Shown piece after piece: positions 32,654 through 41,631 of a stretch of 51,594 nt of DNA. The first letter of the stretch is position 1. Every line of letters begins with the position of its first letter. The position numbers and the translations under genes were made by a program. The notes beneath the pieces were generated by a model. That model worked only from the letters and a program-made list of their open reading frames with translations. It was not told where the DNA came from and did no database searches. Origin of the DNA: Burkholderiales bacterium (GTDB lineage Bacteria; Pseudomonadota; Gammaproteobacteria; Burkholderiales; JAEUOS01); contig CANJDH010000025.1 of assembly GCA_947473125.1 (NCBI GenBank), positions 1-51,594 of the forward strand, in the 5' to 3' direction.

Positions 32654-33937
32654 TTACGCCAAATTGGTCTCGCGCAAGCGCCGCTCGATCCAGTGCGCGC
32701 AAACCAGCGTATGCGCGTCATCTCCGATGCGGCCCACCACCTGCACGCCGAGCGGCAGGCCGTTCGGCCCGGTCGTGATCGGCACGTGCACGCAGGGGGC
32801 ATGCATCAGGCTCCAGGTGCGGTTGAACACTGGGTCGCCGGTTGCACCCAGGCCCTTGGGTGCTTCACCCATGGCGCTGGGAACTACCAGCACGTCGAAT
32901 TCGGCCAGCGCGTGGGCCAATGCTTCGCGCCCTTGCCGCGCCAGGGCGATGGCCGCGTCATAGTCGCCCGCCGGGATCGCCGCGCCTTCGTCGAGGCGCG
33001 CGCGCAGGCGCTCGCTCATCAGGTGCGGGAAGCGCCGGTGTTCATCCGCCAGGCAGGCGGCCATTTCGACTGCGGCAATCACGTCCTGTGCCGCATTGAT
33101 GCCGTCATAGAGCGCTGGCATCGCATGATCCCGCACGTCGGCGCCGGCGCCCGACAGGCGCGCGCCAAGCCCGGCAAACAGGGCTTGCGTCTCCGGTTGC
33201 GCGTGCGGCCACTGGGCCGTCAGGCACAAGCCGATGCGGGGTGTGTGATCCTCTGCGCCAATGGCGAGCGGCCTGCGCGCCAGCGCACCGACAAAAAACG
33301 CGGCGTCGGCGACGCTGCGCGTGAAGCAGCCGACGGTGTCGAGGCACTCGGAGATGGCTTTCACACCGGTGCGCGGCAGCAGACCGAAGCTCGGCTTGTA
33401 GCCGACCACGCCGCAATACGCAGCGGGGCGGATTACCGAGCCGATGGTTTGCGTGCCAAAGGCAACCGGCACCATGCCCGCAGCCACTGCCGCGGCCGAG
33501 CCGGACGATGACCCGCCCGGTGTGTGCGCCGGATTGTGCGGATTGGTGGTGACGTTCGGGGTGAAGGTGGCAAATTCGGTGGTGACGGTTTTGCCCAGTA
33601 CCAGACCGCCCATGCCGCGCAACAGCGCGACGACGGCGGCATCGCTGCGTGGTTGGTAGCCGGCGTAGATCGGCGAACCGTAGCTTGCGGGCATGTCGCA
33701 GGTATCGAATACGTCTTTCACACCGACCGGCACGCCATGCAGCGAGTGTGCCGACGTGCCGGCATCGCGTGCACCGGCCTGCGCCAGGGCGCCGGCAGTG
33801 TCGAGATGGGACCATGCACGAACCACCGGGTCGCGTGCGGCAATGCGCTCAAGCAGCCCCCGGGTGACCGCGTCAGCGGTGGTTTCGCGTCGGCCGATGG
33901 CCGTGGCGATCCCGATCAACGACGCAAACGAATCCAC
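32654..33937 (-). CDS. Amidase (amidase signature family)
   Basis: A 427-residue hydrolase with the Ser-cis-Ser-Lys triad: Lys74 (VGVKDVFDT), the Gly/Ser loop at residues 141-147 (GGSSSGS) and the nucleophile position Ser167 in TQTIGSVIRPAAYCG. Substrate may be an amide or carbamate brought in by the ABC transporter of the same operon. The GTG at 33937 is taken as the start, 10 bases after the ATPase stop; a longer in-frame extension would run deep into the ATPase gene and does not look like amidase sequence. No signal peptide, so cytoplasmic. Confidence 0.86.
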   Translation of the reverse strand: MDSFASLIGIATAIGRRETTADAVTRGLLERIAARDPVVRAWSHLDTAGALAQAGARDAGTSAHSLHGVPVGVKDVFDTCDMPASYGSPIYAGYQPRSDAAVVALLRGMGGLVLGKTVTTEFATFTPNVTTNPHNPAHTPGGSSSGSAAAVAAGMVPVAFGTQTIGSVIRPAAYCGVVGYKPSFGLLPRTGVKAISECLDTVGCFTRSVADAAFFVGALARRPLAIGAEDHTPRIGLCLTAQWPHAQPETQALFAGLGARLSGAGADVRDHAMPALYDGINAAQDVIAAVEMAACLADEHRRFPHLMSERLRARLDEGAAIPAGDYDAAIALARQGREALAHALAEFDVLVVPSAMGEAPKGLGATGDPVFNRTWSLMHAPCVHVPITTGPNGLPLGVQVVGRIGDDAHTLVCAHWIERRLRETNLA

Positions 33938-33947
33938 CTGCGCCAAC

Positions 33948-34955
33948 CTATGCAACGGCGCGTACGCAGCGCACCAGGTGCGCTGCGCCGCCATCGGCGC
34001 TCGGCAAGGGCTCGGGAACCTTTGTGCCACAACGTTCTTCGGCCCATTTGCAGCGCGGCTCAAAGGCGCAGCCGGGCGCCAGCGTCACCATGTTCGGTGG
34101 TGCGCCCGGAATCGCTTCAATGCGGTCGCCACGCTTGCCGGCGTGAATGCCGGTGCCGGGCAGCACGTTGGCGGCAAGCAGCCCTTGTGTGTAGGGGTGG
34201 CCCGGCTTGCGGATCACGGTTCGCACGTCGCCGGTTTCCACAAATCTGCCGGCATACATCACGGCAATGCGGTCGGATACTTCCACCGCGGCGCCGACGT
34301 CGTGGGTCACGAAAATCACCGCCATGCCCATCTCTTTTTGCAATTGGCGCAGCAACAGCAAAATCTGAATCTGCACCGTGGCGTCGAGCGCCGTGGTCGG
34401 CTCGTCGGCGAGCAGCAGTTGCGGCTTGCACGCGAGCGCCAGGGCAATCATGGCGCGCTGGCGCATGCCGCCCGACATTTCGTGCGGGTAAGCTTCGAGC
34501 CGGCGCTTGGCAGACGGAATCTGTACGCGTTCGAGCATTTCGAGTGCGCGCGCCATTGCCACCTCGCGGCTCACGCCTTCGTGCTGGATCACCGTCTCGG
34601 CGATCTGCTGCCCGATGGTGAACACCGGGTCGAACGCCAGCATCGGTTCCTGGAAGATCATTGAGGCGACGCGTCCGCGAAACGCAATCAGGCCGGCGCG
34701 GTCGAGCGAGAGCACATCGTGCCCCGCCACGCGCATGCCGCCGCCGATGGTGGTCTTTTTCTCCGGCAACAGGCGCATCAGGGTCTTGAGCGTGACGCTC
34801 TTGCCCGAACCCGACTCGCCGAGGATGCCCAACACCTCTCCTGCGTTCAAGGTGAAGTCGACGCCGTTGACGGCATGCACGGTGGCGTCGGCATTCCTGA
34901 AATGCACCGACAGGTTGGTCACTTCGACCAGCGGCGTGGTTGCTGTGGAACTCAT
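33948..34955 (-). CDS. Peptide-type ABC transporter ATP-binding protein (DppD/OppD-like)
   Basis: A 335-residue ATPase. Walker A is GESGSGKS, the signature [11 protein letters not shown], Walker [13 protein letters not shown], and the C-terminal oligopeptide-transport extension with its Cys cluster reads [15 protein letters not shown], a possible iron-sulfur site typical of DppD/OppD. The ATG overlaps the TGA of the upstream ATPase gene by four bases. Together with the gene at 34952-35956 it should form the heterodimeric motor. Confidence 0.93.
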   Translation of the reverse strand: MSSTATTPLVEVTNLSVHFRNADATVHAVNGVDFTLNAGEVLGILGESGSGKSVTLKTLMRLLPEKKTTIGGGMRVAGHDVLSLDRAGLIAFRGRVASMIFQEPMLAFDPVFTIGQQIAETVIQHEGVSREVAMARALEMLERVQIPSAKRRLEAYPHEMSGGMRQRAMIALALACKPQLLLADEPTTALDATVQIQILLLLRQLQKEMGMAVIFVTHDVGAAVEVSDRIAVMYAGRFVETGDVRTVIRKPGHPYTQGLLAANVLPGTGIHAGKRGDRIEAIPGAPPNMVTLAPGCAFEPRCKWAEERCGTKVPEPLPSADGGAAHLVRCVRAVA

Positions 34956-35956
34956 GCTGCCACCGCAATCGGAATGATCTTCGAATGCCCCGAGCCGGCA
35001 TTCATCATGTGGCAGGCGGCAGAATGCCCGGTGCCAATCATGTTCAGCACCGGCTCCTTCTGTTTGCACACCGCCTCCGCATGTTCGCAGCGGGTGCGAA
35101 ATCGGCAACCGGAAGGCGGGTTGATCGGGTTCGGCGGATCGCCCGTGAGTGGCGGCGCTTCGGTGCGATCGTCCGGATCGACCGAGGGCATTGCCGACAG
35201 CAGGGCGCGCGTGTAGGGGTGGCGCGGGTTTGAATAGATTTCGCCGACCGGGCCGATCTCGGCGATGCGCCCCAGGTACATCACCATCACGCGGTCGCTG
35301 ATGTATTGCACCACGTTGAGGTCATGCGAGATGAACATGTAGGTGAGCTTGAATTCCTGCTTCAGGTCGGCCAGCAGGTTGAGCACCTGCGCCTGCACCG
35401 ACTTGTCGAGCGCCGACACCGATTCGTCCAGGATCACCAGCTTGGGTTCGAGCGCCAGTGCGCGCGCGATGTTGACGCGCTGGCGCTGCCCGCCGGAAAG
35501 CTCGTGCGGATAACGGCGGATGAACTGCGCCGGGTTCAGGCCGACGCGTGCCAGCAGGTCGCGCGCCCGTGCGCGCGCCTCGGTGCGGCCCAGGCCGTGT
35601 ACCTGCGGGCCGAAGGCGATGCTCTCTTCAATCGTCAGACGCGGGTTGAGCGAGGCATAGGAGTCCTGAAACACCATCTGCATCTGGCGCCGCAGTTCCT
35701 TGAGTTGCATGTGCTGGCTGCCGACGGTCTTGCCATCGAAGGCAATGTTGCCGGCGTCGTGCTCGATCAAATGCATGATCAGGCGCGCCGTGGTCGATTT
35801 GCCGCAGCCCGATTCGCCAACCACGCCGAGCGTTTCACCGGCGGCGATCGCAAACGACACGCCGTCAACCGCGCGCACCGTTGCCGTCTGGCGATTGAGC
35901 AGGCCGCTCTTGATCGGGAAATGCTTGACCAGGCCCTGGACGTCTAGCAGGCTCAT
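34952..35956 (-). CDS. Peptide-type ABC transporter ATP-binding protein (DppF/OppF-like)
   Basis: A 334-residue ATPase. Walker A is GESGCGKS, the signature LSGGQRQRVNIARAL, Walker B LVILDESVSALDKS, and the C-terminal extension carries SGCRFRTRCEHAEAVC. DESVSALD where most have DEPVSALD is a common OppF variant. It follows the permease gene by 63 bases and overlaps the second ATPase gene by four bases. Confidence 0.93.
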   Translation of the reverse strand: MSLLDVQGLVKHFPIKSGLLNRQTATVRAVDGVSFAIAAGETLGVVGESGCGKSTTARLIMHLIEHDAGNIAFDGKTVGSQHMQLKELRRQMQMVFQDSYASLNPRLTIEESIAFGPQVHGLGRTEARARARDLLARVGLNPAQFIRRYPHELSGGQRQRVNIARALALEPKLVILDESVSALDKSVQAQVLNLLADLKQEFKLTYMFISHDLNVVQYISDRVMVMYLGRIAEIGPVGEIYSNPRHPYTRALLSAMPSVDPDDRTEAPPLTGDPPNPINPPSGCRFRTRCEHAEAVCKQKEPVLNMIGTGHSAACHMMNAGSGHSKIIPIAVAA

Positions 35957-36019
35957 CTGCGGCTCGTTTCCGGGCGGCTCATGAACCCTCCGCCCCGCGG
36001 TCGGTTGTGTCGGCTCGCA

Positions 36020-36922
36020 TCATTCCTTGATGTCCATTGCCTGGCGCAGGCCGTCGCTCATCATGTTGAAACAGATCGAGGTGGTGAAGATCATTACGCC
36101 AGGCAGTGCCGCCACCCAGGGGTTGGTGTAAATCGCGGTGCGCAGGGTGTTGAGCATCAGGCCCCACTCAGCCGCCGGCGGCTTGGTGCCCAGGCCCAGG
36201 AACGACAGGCCCGAGGCGAGGATCATGCACACGCTCATCAGACTGGTGGCGTAGATGAACACCGGCCCCAGCACATTACCCAATATGTGGACGCGAATGA
36301 TGGTCAGCGCATTGGCGCCTGAGGCGCGTGCCGCTTCGACAAAGTCGAGGCCGCGCACCTGCGTGGTGACGCTCTCTGCCACACGTGTGATCGGCGGGAT
36401 GAACACGATGGTGAGCGAGACAATGCTGTTGAAGATACCGGCGCCGAGTGCGCCCGATATGGCGATGGCCAGCAATACCGAAGGAAACGCAAAAAACACA
36501 TCGATGGTGCGCATGATCACCGTGTTGACGCGCCCGCCCAGGAAGCCGGCCAGCACGCCGAGCAGGGTGCCGATCAAAAACGCGTTGATCACCGGCACGA
36601 TGCCGATGAACAGCGACAGGCGCGCGCCGTAGATCAGGCGCGACAGCATGTCGCGGCCGAGCTCGTCGGTGCCGAGTAGATAGCCCTCCGAGCCGATCAG
36701 CGCGAGGCGTTTGAGCATGCTGGTCGCGGTCGGGTCCTTGGGCGCGATCCACGGTGCAAAGATGGCCATCAGCAACATGCAAATGAGCACCAGCGCGCAA
36801 AACACCGTGACCTTGTCGCGCAGCACGCGCGCAAACACGGTGGCCCAGTAGCCGCGCGAGACCACCACGGGCGGGGGTTCGGTGAAAACCGCTGCCGCGG
36901 CGGAAGCCAGTGGTGCGCTCAT
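36020..36922 (-). CDS. Peptide-type ABC transporter permease (DppC/OppC-like)
   Basis: A 300-residue inner-membrane permease with about six hydrophobic segments. The N-terminal cytoplasmic tail and first helix (VTVFCALVLICMLLMAIFAPWIAPKDP) are typical of DppC, as is LLGTDELGRDMLSRLIYGARLSL. The EAA loop that contacts the ATPase reads VEAARASGANALTIIRVHILGN. The start overlaps the stop of the DppB-like gene by four bases. Confidence 0.93.
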   Translation of the reverse strand: MSAPLASAAAAVFTEPPPVVVSRGYWATVFARVLRDKVTVFCALVLICMLLMAIFAPWIAPKDPTATSMLKRLALIGSEGYLLGTDELGRDMLSRLIYGARLSLFIGIVPVINAFLIGTLLGVLAGFLGGRVNTVIMRTIDVFFAFPSVLLAIAISGALGAGIFNSIVSLTIVFIPPITRVAESVTTQVRGLDFVEAARASGANALTIIRVHILGNVLGPVFIYATSLMSVCMILASGLSFLGLGTKPPAAEWGLMLNTLRTAIYTNPWVAALPGVMIFTTSICFNMMSDGLRQAMDIKE

Positions 36923-37869
36923 CGACGAATCCTCGGGTCGAAGATCGATTGCAGGATGTCCACCAGTACGTTGAGCACCACAAAAAACATCGCCAGAAAC
37001 AGGATCGTGCCTTGCAGCAGCGGCAGATCACGCTGGAAGATCGCCGTGTTGAGCAGGAACCCCGTGCCCGGCCACGAAAACACCGTCTCCACCAGAATCG
37101 AGCCGCCCAGCAGGTAACCCAGCTGAATGCCCATTACCGCCAGCAGGGTTGGTGCCGCGTTCTTGACCACGTGCTTGAACACGCCGAGCGAATCCATGCC
37201 TTTGGCGCGCAGCGCCTGCACAAACTCCTGATTGAGAATTTCGGCCACTACGGCGCGCGTGGTGCGCGTGACGATGCCCATCGGAATGAACGACAGCGTG
37301 ACTGCAGGCAGCACCAGGAAACGCACGTGTTCCCAATCCCAGGCCCACGCATCGGAACCGCCGGCGCCGGCGCCCATCGCCGGCAGCCAGTCGAGCAGCA
37401 CTGCAAAAATGATCACCATCACCATGCCGAGCCAGTAGTGCGGCAGCGACACGCCGGTGACGGCGATGCCGGTCACGACCTTGTCGAGCCAGGTGTTGCG
37501 CACGTAGCCGGCGACGAAACCGAAAACGAGGCCGAACGAAAACCCGATGCCGCAGGCAAACATCGCCAGCATGAATGTATTGGAGATCGCCTTGGCGATT
37601 TCGGAGTTGACCGGGCGCCCCGTCGCGATCGACGTGCCCAGGTCGCCCTGTGCCGCGCGCAATACCCATTTGCCAAATTGCACCGGCAGCGGCTTGTCAA
37701 AGCCGTAGTCGGCCTTGAGGCGTTCAATCAGCTCGGTCGTGGCATCCGGCGGCAGGATCGCCGAGAGCGGGTCGCCGGGGGCGAGAAACACGAGCGAAAA
37801 ACACACCAGGCTGACAGCCAGCCCGATGGGAATCACGTACAGAATGCGTTTGAGAATATAGGTGAACAC
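36919..37869 (-). CDS. Peptide-type ABC transporter permease (DppB/OppB-like)
   Basis: A 316-residue inner-membrane permease. The N-terminus FTYILKRILYVIPIGLAVSLVCFSLVFLAPGDPL is the DppB signature, and the EAA loop reads VQALRAKGMDSLGVFKHVVKNAAPTLL. The start is GTG (37869), the only suitable codon before the conserved first helix. About 110 bases separate it from the upstream binding-protein gene. Pairs with the DppC-like permease. Confidence 0.92.
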   Translation of the reverse strand: MFTYILKRILYVIPIGLAVSLVCFSLVFLAPGDPLSAILPPDATTELIERLKADYGFDKPLPVQFGKWVLRAAQGDLGTSIATGRPVNSEIAKAISNTFMLAMFACGIGFSFGLVFGFVAGYVRNTWLDKVVTGIAVTGVSLPHYWLGMVMVIIFAVLLDWLPAMGAGAGGSDAWAWDWEHVRFLVLPAVTLSFIPMGIVTRTTRAVVAEILNQEFVQALRAKGMDSLGVFKHVVKNAAPTLLAVMGIQLGYLLGGSILVETVFSWPGTGFLLNTAIFQRDLPLLQGTILFLAMFFVVLNVLVDILQSIFDPRIRR

Positions 37870-37977
37870 GTGGCGCCTGCGGTACCCAGAAACGGTGAAT
37901 CAAAAACCATCACCTCCCCCGCCGGCTAGAAACAGCCGCCAGGGGAGGTGCGTATCAGCGCTTCGCTCAATAACGGC

Positions 37978-39573
37978 TTACTGGATATAGGCCGTCGACA
38001 GGTCCTGGAACCAGTTTTTGGACTGCACAAAGCCCTTTACCTTGGACGACAGGGCGCGCGGGCCGGTGTCGTGCACCACAAACAACATGGCGGCCTGGTC
38101 AACCACACGCTCGTGCAGCTTGCCGATTGCGATGTCGCGCTTCTTGGCGTCGAACTCGCCGCGTGCGCCGGCCACCAGCTTGTCCATCTCCGGATCCTGC
38201 ACCCAGCCCCAGTTCACCGAGCGCGGCGCCACCATGCGGCTGTCGTAGAAACGGGCGAATGCGAAGAACGGGTCTTGCGTCGCAAACGACACGTTGATCG
38301 CATGCGCGCCATTCGATTTCGGGTCTTTCGAGCCGACGCGCCAGTTGTTGAACAGCGTCTCCCACACCAGCACGTCGAATTCGACATCGACACCGACTGC
38401 CTTGAGGTTTTGCTGCATGAATTCGTTCATTGCCAAGGGCTGCATTTGTCCCGAACCAGAGGCCGATATCTGCACTTTCACCTTGAGTGGTTTGCCCGGG
38501 CCGTAGCCGGCTTCGGCGAGCAGTTTTTTCGCCTGTTCCGGGTCGTACTTGATGTCGAATTTCGGGTTGCCGTACCACGGGTGTCCCGGCGGCACCACGC
38601 CTTTGGCGGGCAGCGCCTGGAAGCCGAGCAGGCGGCGAATGCCGTCACGGTCGATCGCGAGGTTCATCGCCTGGCGCACCTTCAGGTTGGCGGTGGGGTG
38701 GCCTTCGACAAACGAAAACTGCCACGGCCAGGTATGCGGGTACGGGTTGCTGGTTATCTGATAGCCGCGCGATTTCAACTGCGCCATCGTATCCGAAGGT
38801 GGCGCCTCGATCCAGTCGACCTGGCCCGACAGCAGCGCGTTGACGCGGGTGTTGCCTTCCGGCATCGGCATCAGCACCAGCTTCTCGGCTTTCGGCACGC
38901 GCGCCTTGTTCCAGTAGCCGGCGTAGCGTTCCATCTCGAGGCGCTCGCGCGGCACCAGGCGCACGAACTTCCACGGACCCGAACCCACCGGGGCCTTGGC
39001 GAACTCGGTCCAGCTCTTCGTTTTAGCCCAAGCGGTGGGGCTCGCCATGAACAGGTTGGTGAGGTTGATTGGCAGGAACGAATCAGGTTCGCTCGACGCC
39101 ACTTCAACCGTGTAGTCGTCAATCTTCTTCGCGCCGGAGAGCGTGGGCATGCGTGGCAGAGTTTGGCCTACCAAGCGTGCGTCGTAATGCGGCGCGTCCT
39201 TCTTGAGGACTTTTTCGAAGTTGAACACGATCGCATCGGCGTTCACGTCGGTGCCATCATGGAATTTCGCGCCCTTGCGCAATTTGAAAATCCACTTGGT
39301 TTTGTCTTTGGCATCCACCGCCCAGCTTTCGGCGAGGCCGGGGATCACTGTCGAGGGTTTCTCGGCCGACGACAAATCCCACATCGTGAGCGCATCGAAC
39401 ATGGTCCAGCCGGTGAAGCGGTTGCCCTCGAAGCCGGAGTCGGGCTGGCTGGTGGTGGCGGGGATGTCGGCGGCGGTCATGCCGATGCGCAAGGTGCCCT
39501 GTGCCAGGGCAAGCGGCGTGGTGAGCGCGGCGACCAGGCCGAGTACGGCAAGACGGGAAACGGGATGATGCAT
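37978..39573 (-). CDS. ABC transporter substrate-binding protein, family 5 (peptide/nickel type)
   Basis: A 531-residue periplasmic binding protein; start at 39573 follows GGAGG. The signal peptide ends at PLALA and the mature protein starts QGTLRIGMTAADIPATT. The family core KWIFKLRKGAKFHDGTDVNADAIVFNFEKVL is clear. It is first in the operon followed by permeases, ATPases, an amidase and a second paralogous receptor at 30934-32547. Peptides, opines or similar amides fit the amidase in the operon, but the ligand is unknown. Confidence 0.92.
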   Translation of the reverse strand: MHHPVSRLAVLGLVAALTTPLALAQGTLRIGMTAADIPATTSQPDSGFEGNRFTGWTMFDALTMWDLSSAEKPSTVIPGLAESWAVDAKDKTKWIFKLRKGAKFHDGTDVNADAIVFNFEKVLKKDAPHYDARLVGQTLPRMPTLSGAKKIDDYTVEVASSEPDSFLPINLTNLFMASPTAWAKTKSWTEFAKAPVGSGPWKFVRLVPRERLEMERYAGYWNKARVPKAEKLVLMPMPEGNTRVNALLSGQVDWIEAPPSDTMAQLKSRGYQITSNPYPHTWPWQFSFVEGHPTANLKVRQAMNLAIDRDGIRRLLGFQALPAKGVVPPGHPWYGNPKFDIKYDPEQAKKLLAEAGYGPGKPLKVKVQISASGSGQMQPLAMNEFMQQNLKAVGVDVEFDVLVWETLFNNWRVGSKDPKSNGAHAINVSFATQDPFFAFARFYDSRMVAPRSVNWGWVQDPEMDKLVAGARGEFDAKKRDIAIGKLHERVVDQAAMLFVVHDTGPRALSSKVKGFVQSKNWFQDLSTAYIQ

Positions 39574-39774
39574 GGTGTTCAATCCTCCAGACAAGAAGTA
39601 TTTGGTTTGTTATGCAGACTTTGTGCCAATGAGCCATTTGCCCCTTAAAGGGTTCGCGGAATGTCACCTCGGCTGCACGCAGGTCAAAGTATGCACCAAA
39701 GGCGTGCCGGGTTTGGCGATCATTCCGTAATATGGTGCGCCGCCGGTGCGGCCCGGGCGGGCCTGCTGCACAGC

Positions 39775-40473
39775 TCAATCCTGCATGCTGGCCAGGATAT
39801 TATTGCCGGTGCGCTCGATGTGCGACTTGAGGAGATTGGCGGCCTGCTTCGCCTTGCGTGCCAGCGTCGCGTCGAAGATGGCCTGGTGTTCCGATGCAAC
39901 GTCACGGTCGAATGCATGCGCCTGCAGGAAGATGCGCCGGTAACGGTCGTTCATGTCGTGCAGCATTTTGCAAAACTGCAGCAGGATCGGTGAAGCGCTG
40001 GCGCGAATCAGGGCGGTGTGAAAGCTGTGATGCCAGGTCTCCCACTCAGCCGCGACTGCGTCGGTTTCGCGCTGCCGTTCAAATTTGCCCAGGCGGTGGT
40101 GGGCCGTGACGATGTCGGCTTCCCATGCATCGTCACCCAGTTCAATCGCCCGTTGCAAGGCCATGGGTTCGAGCAGCAGGCGCAGGCGTATCACTTCTGC
40201 GAGGTCTTCGCGCGACGCAGGGGCCACCCGGTATCCGCGTTGGTCTTCACCGAGCAGCAGCCCCTCGGCCGCGAGCCGCGATACCGCCTCGCGAATCGGG
40301 CTCCAGCTGACGCCAAATTCGGTTTTGAGTTCTTCGAGCCTGACCTTGGTGCCCGGCTTGCGCCGGCCGGCGAGGATGTCGGCGCGCAGGCTATCCGACA
40401 CCACCGTCGCCAGCGTGCCGGCTGGCGTCGCGGCGCCATCAACTGGTGTCTCCCGGGCGGGGCGCGGCTGCAT
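39775..40473 (-). CDS. GntR-family transcriptional regulator, FCD type
   Basis: A 232-residue regulator. The winged helix reads LRADILAGRRKPGTKVRLEELKTEFGVSWSPIREAVSRLAAEGLL, followed by an all-helical FCD ligand domain with His residues in AHHRLGKFERQ, WHHSFHTALI and ASEHQAIFDATL that would bind metal or a carboxylate. The ATG at 40473 is chosen; a GTG at 40515 would lie inside the CDGSH gene. Placed 200 bases upstream of the ABC operon in the same direction and close to the divergent cupin-TRAP operon; either could be its target. The 200-base gap holds no gene. Confidence 0.88.
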   Translation of the reverse strand: MQPRPARETPVDGAATPAGTLATVVSDSLRADILAGRRKPGTKVRLEELKTEFGVSWSPIREAVSRLAAEGLLLGEDQRGYRVAPASREDLAEVIRLRLLLEPMALQRAIELGDDAWEADIVTAHHRLGKFERQRETDAVAAEWETWHHSFHTALIRASASPILLQFCKMLHDMNDRYRRIFLQAHAFDRDVASEHQAIFDATLARKAKQAANLLKSHIERTGNNILASMQD

Positions 40474-40486
40474 CACGCGCGCCGGC

Positions 40487-40744
40487 TCAAGCCAGGCCTT
40501 TATGCGTGCCGTCACAAAAGGGTTGTTTGGCGGTGCGCTTGCAGCCGCAAAAGAACGCGGTCTGGTCTTTCTCCTGGGTCCATACCACCGGCTTCATGCC
40601 CGATTTGGTGGACGTGTGCGAACCATCGCAAAACGGCTGCATCTTCGACAGGCCGCACGAACACCATGCGTAGCGATAGCCGGCCAGCAGTTCGACCTTG
40701 TACGGGGAGGTTTGCGCGATGGCCGGTTCTTCGGGAGTTGTCAT
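40487..40744 (-). CDS. Double CDGSH iron-sulfur domain protein
   Basis: An 85-residue protein with two CDGSH zinc-finger-type motifs, CSCGLSKMQPFCDGSH and CGCKRTAKQPFCDGTH, each supplying three Cys and one His for a [2Fe-2S] cluster. Such tandem NEET proteins are small soluble electron carriers or iron-sulfur sensors of uncertain role. It directly precedes the GntR gene (13 bases) and is divergent from the cupin gene. Confidence 0.92.
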   Translation of the reverse strand: MTTPEEPAIAQTSPYKVELLAGYRYAWCSCGLSKMQPFCDGSHTSTKSGMKPVVWTQEKDQTAFFCGCKRTAKQPFCDGTHKGLA

Positions 40745-40805
40745 GGTGGCGACCCTGTTTTGAGCGTGCTGCGTGGCGAGGGGAAAGGGCGGCGAGTGCC
40801 GCACG

Positions 40806-40855
40806 ATATAACGAGGATTCTCTTGACAATCGTTATATGGCTACATTATCGTTAT
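40806..40855 (+). promoter_or_regulatory. Promoter and inverted repeats before the cupin-TRAP operon
   Basis: ATATAACGA (40806-40814), 15 bases, TCGTTATAT (40830-40838) are perfect 9-bp inverted arms that flank a consensus -35 TTGACA (40823-40828). A third, direct TATCGTTAT (40847-40855) covers the -10 region (TATCGT at 18-base spacing). The layout suggests tight repression; the divergent GntR is one candidate binder. Confidence 0.65.
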
Positions 40856-40886
40856 TATTCATTAGCTGTCAAGCCAAGGAGGTTGT

Positions 40887-41567
40887 ATGCGCGTGGCACC
40901 CGACGTCAATGCCGACCCGAGCCAGGTCGCCGTCATGAATACCAACACCATGGCCTGGGAGCCGACCGAGTGGCCCGGCATCACCCGCAAGGTGCTTGAA
41001 TTCGTCAACCACCCGCGCATGGGGCGCGAAACGGCTCTGCTCAAGTTTGCCCCTGGCGCAGCGCTGCCCACCACCGTACTGACCGAACGCATGGACCTGT
41101 TTGTCGTGCAGGGCGCTTGTGCCGATGAGCATGGCACCTACGGCACCCATACTTTCGTGCGCAATCAGCCCGGCCTCACCCTGACCCTCTCATCGGCGGA
41201 GGGCTGCGAGCTTTACGTCAAGTGGCGCGTGCCGATCCGCGCCGGCGGCCCACGCCTGGTGATCGACGCCAAGTCCGCCAAATGGATGGAGTTTCCGCAT
41301 CGCGGCGCCGACGTGCTGCACCTGTATCCGAATTCGGACGGCATCGAGACCGGCCGCATCGGACATGTCCATACCAATCGCAAGCTGCCCTCGCACGACC
41401 ACTCGATTGGCGAAGAAACCTTTGTCCTCAAGGGTTGCCTGACGGACGAATATGCGGCCTACGGCGAAGGCGTCTGGTTTCGCATGCCCTGCGGCAAACC
41501 GCATGCCCCGTTCACCGGCGATGCGCGCTGCATGATGCTGATTCGCGAGGGCGACTTGGTCTGGTAG
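40887..41567 (+). CDS. Double-cupin (ChrR-like) protein
   Basis: A 226-residue protein with two cupin domains in tandem. The second carries HVHTNRKLPSHDHSIGEETFVLKGCLTDEY and HAPFTGDARCMMLIREGD, the metal-binding His/Glu pattern of the ChrR/anti-sigma-type cupins; the first has LKFAPGAALPTT and lacks the His pair. The start follows AAGGAGG. First gene of the plus-strand operon with the TRAP transporter; possible dioxygenase, isomerase or sensor. Function not assigned. Confidence 0.75.
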   Translation: MRVAPDVNADPSQVAVMNTNTMAWEPTEWPGITRKVLEFVNHPRMGRETALLKFAPGAALPTTVLTERMDLFVVQGACADEHGTYGTHTFVRNQPGLTLTLSSAEGCELYVKWRVPIRAGGPRLVIDAKSAKWMEFPHRGADVLHLYPNSDGIETGRIGHVHTNRKLPSHDHSIGEETFVLKGCLTDEYAAYGEGVWFRMPCGKPHAPFTGDARCMMLIREGDLVW

Positions 41568-41631
41568 TGCCGCAACACATCAAACAGGGCCGCCACAGAG
41601 CCCTGCATTCCATTCACAAAGGAGACAACCC

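Noticed and set aside
37948-39648. A 566-codon open frame on the plus strand
   Set aside because: It is antisense to the family 5 binding-protein gene and has no recognisable domain.
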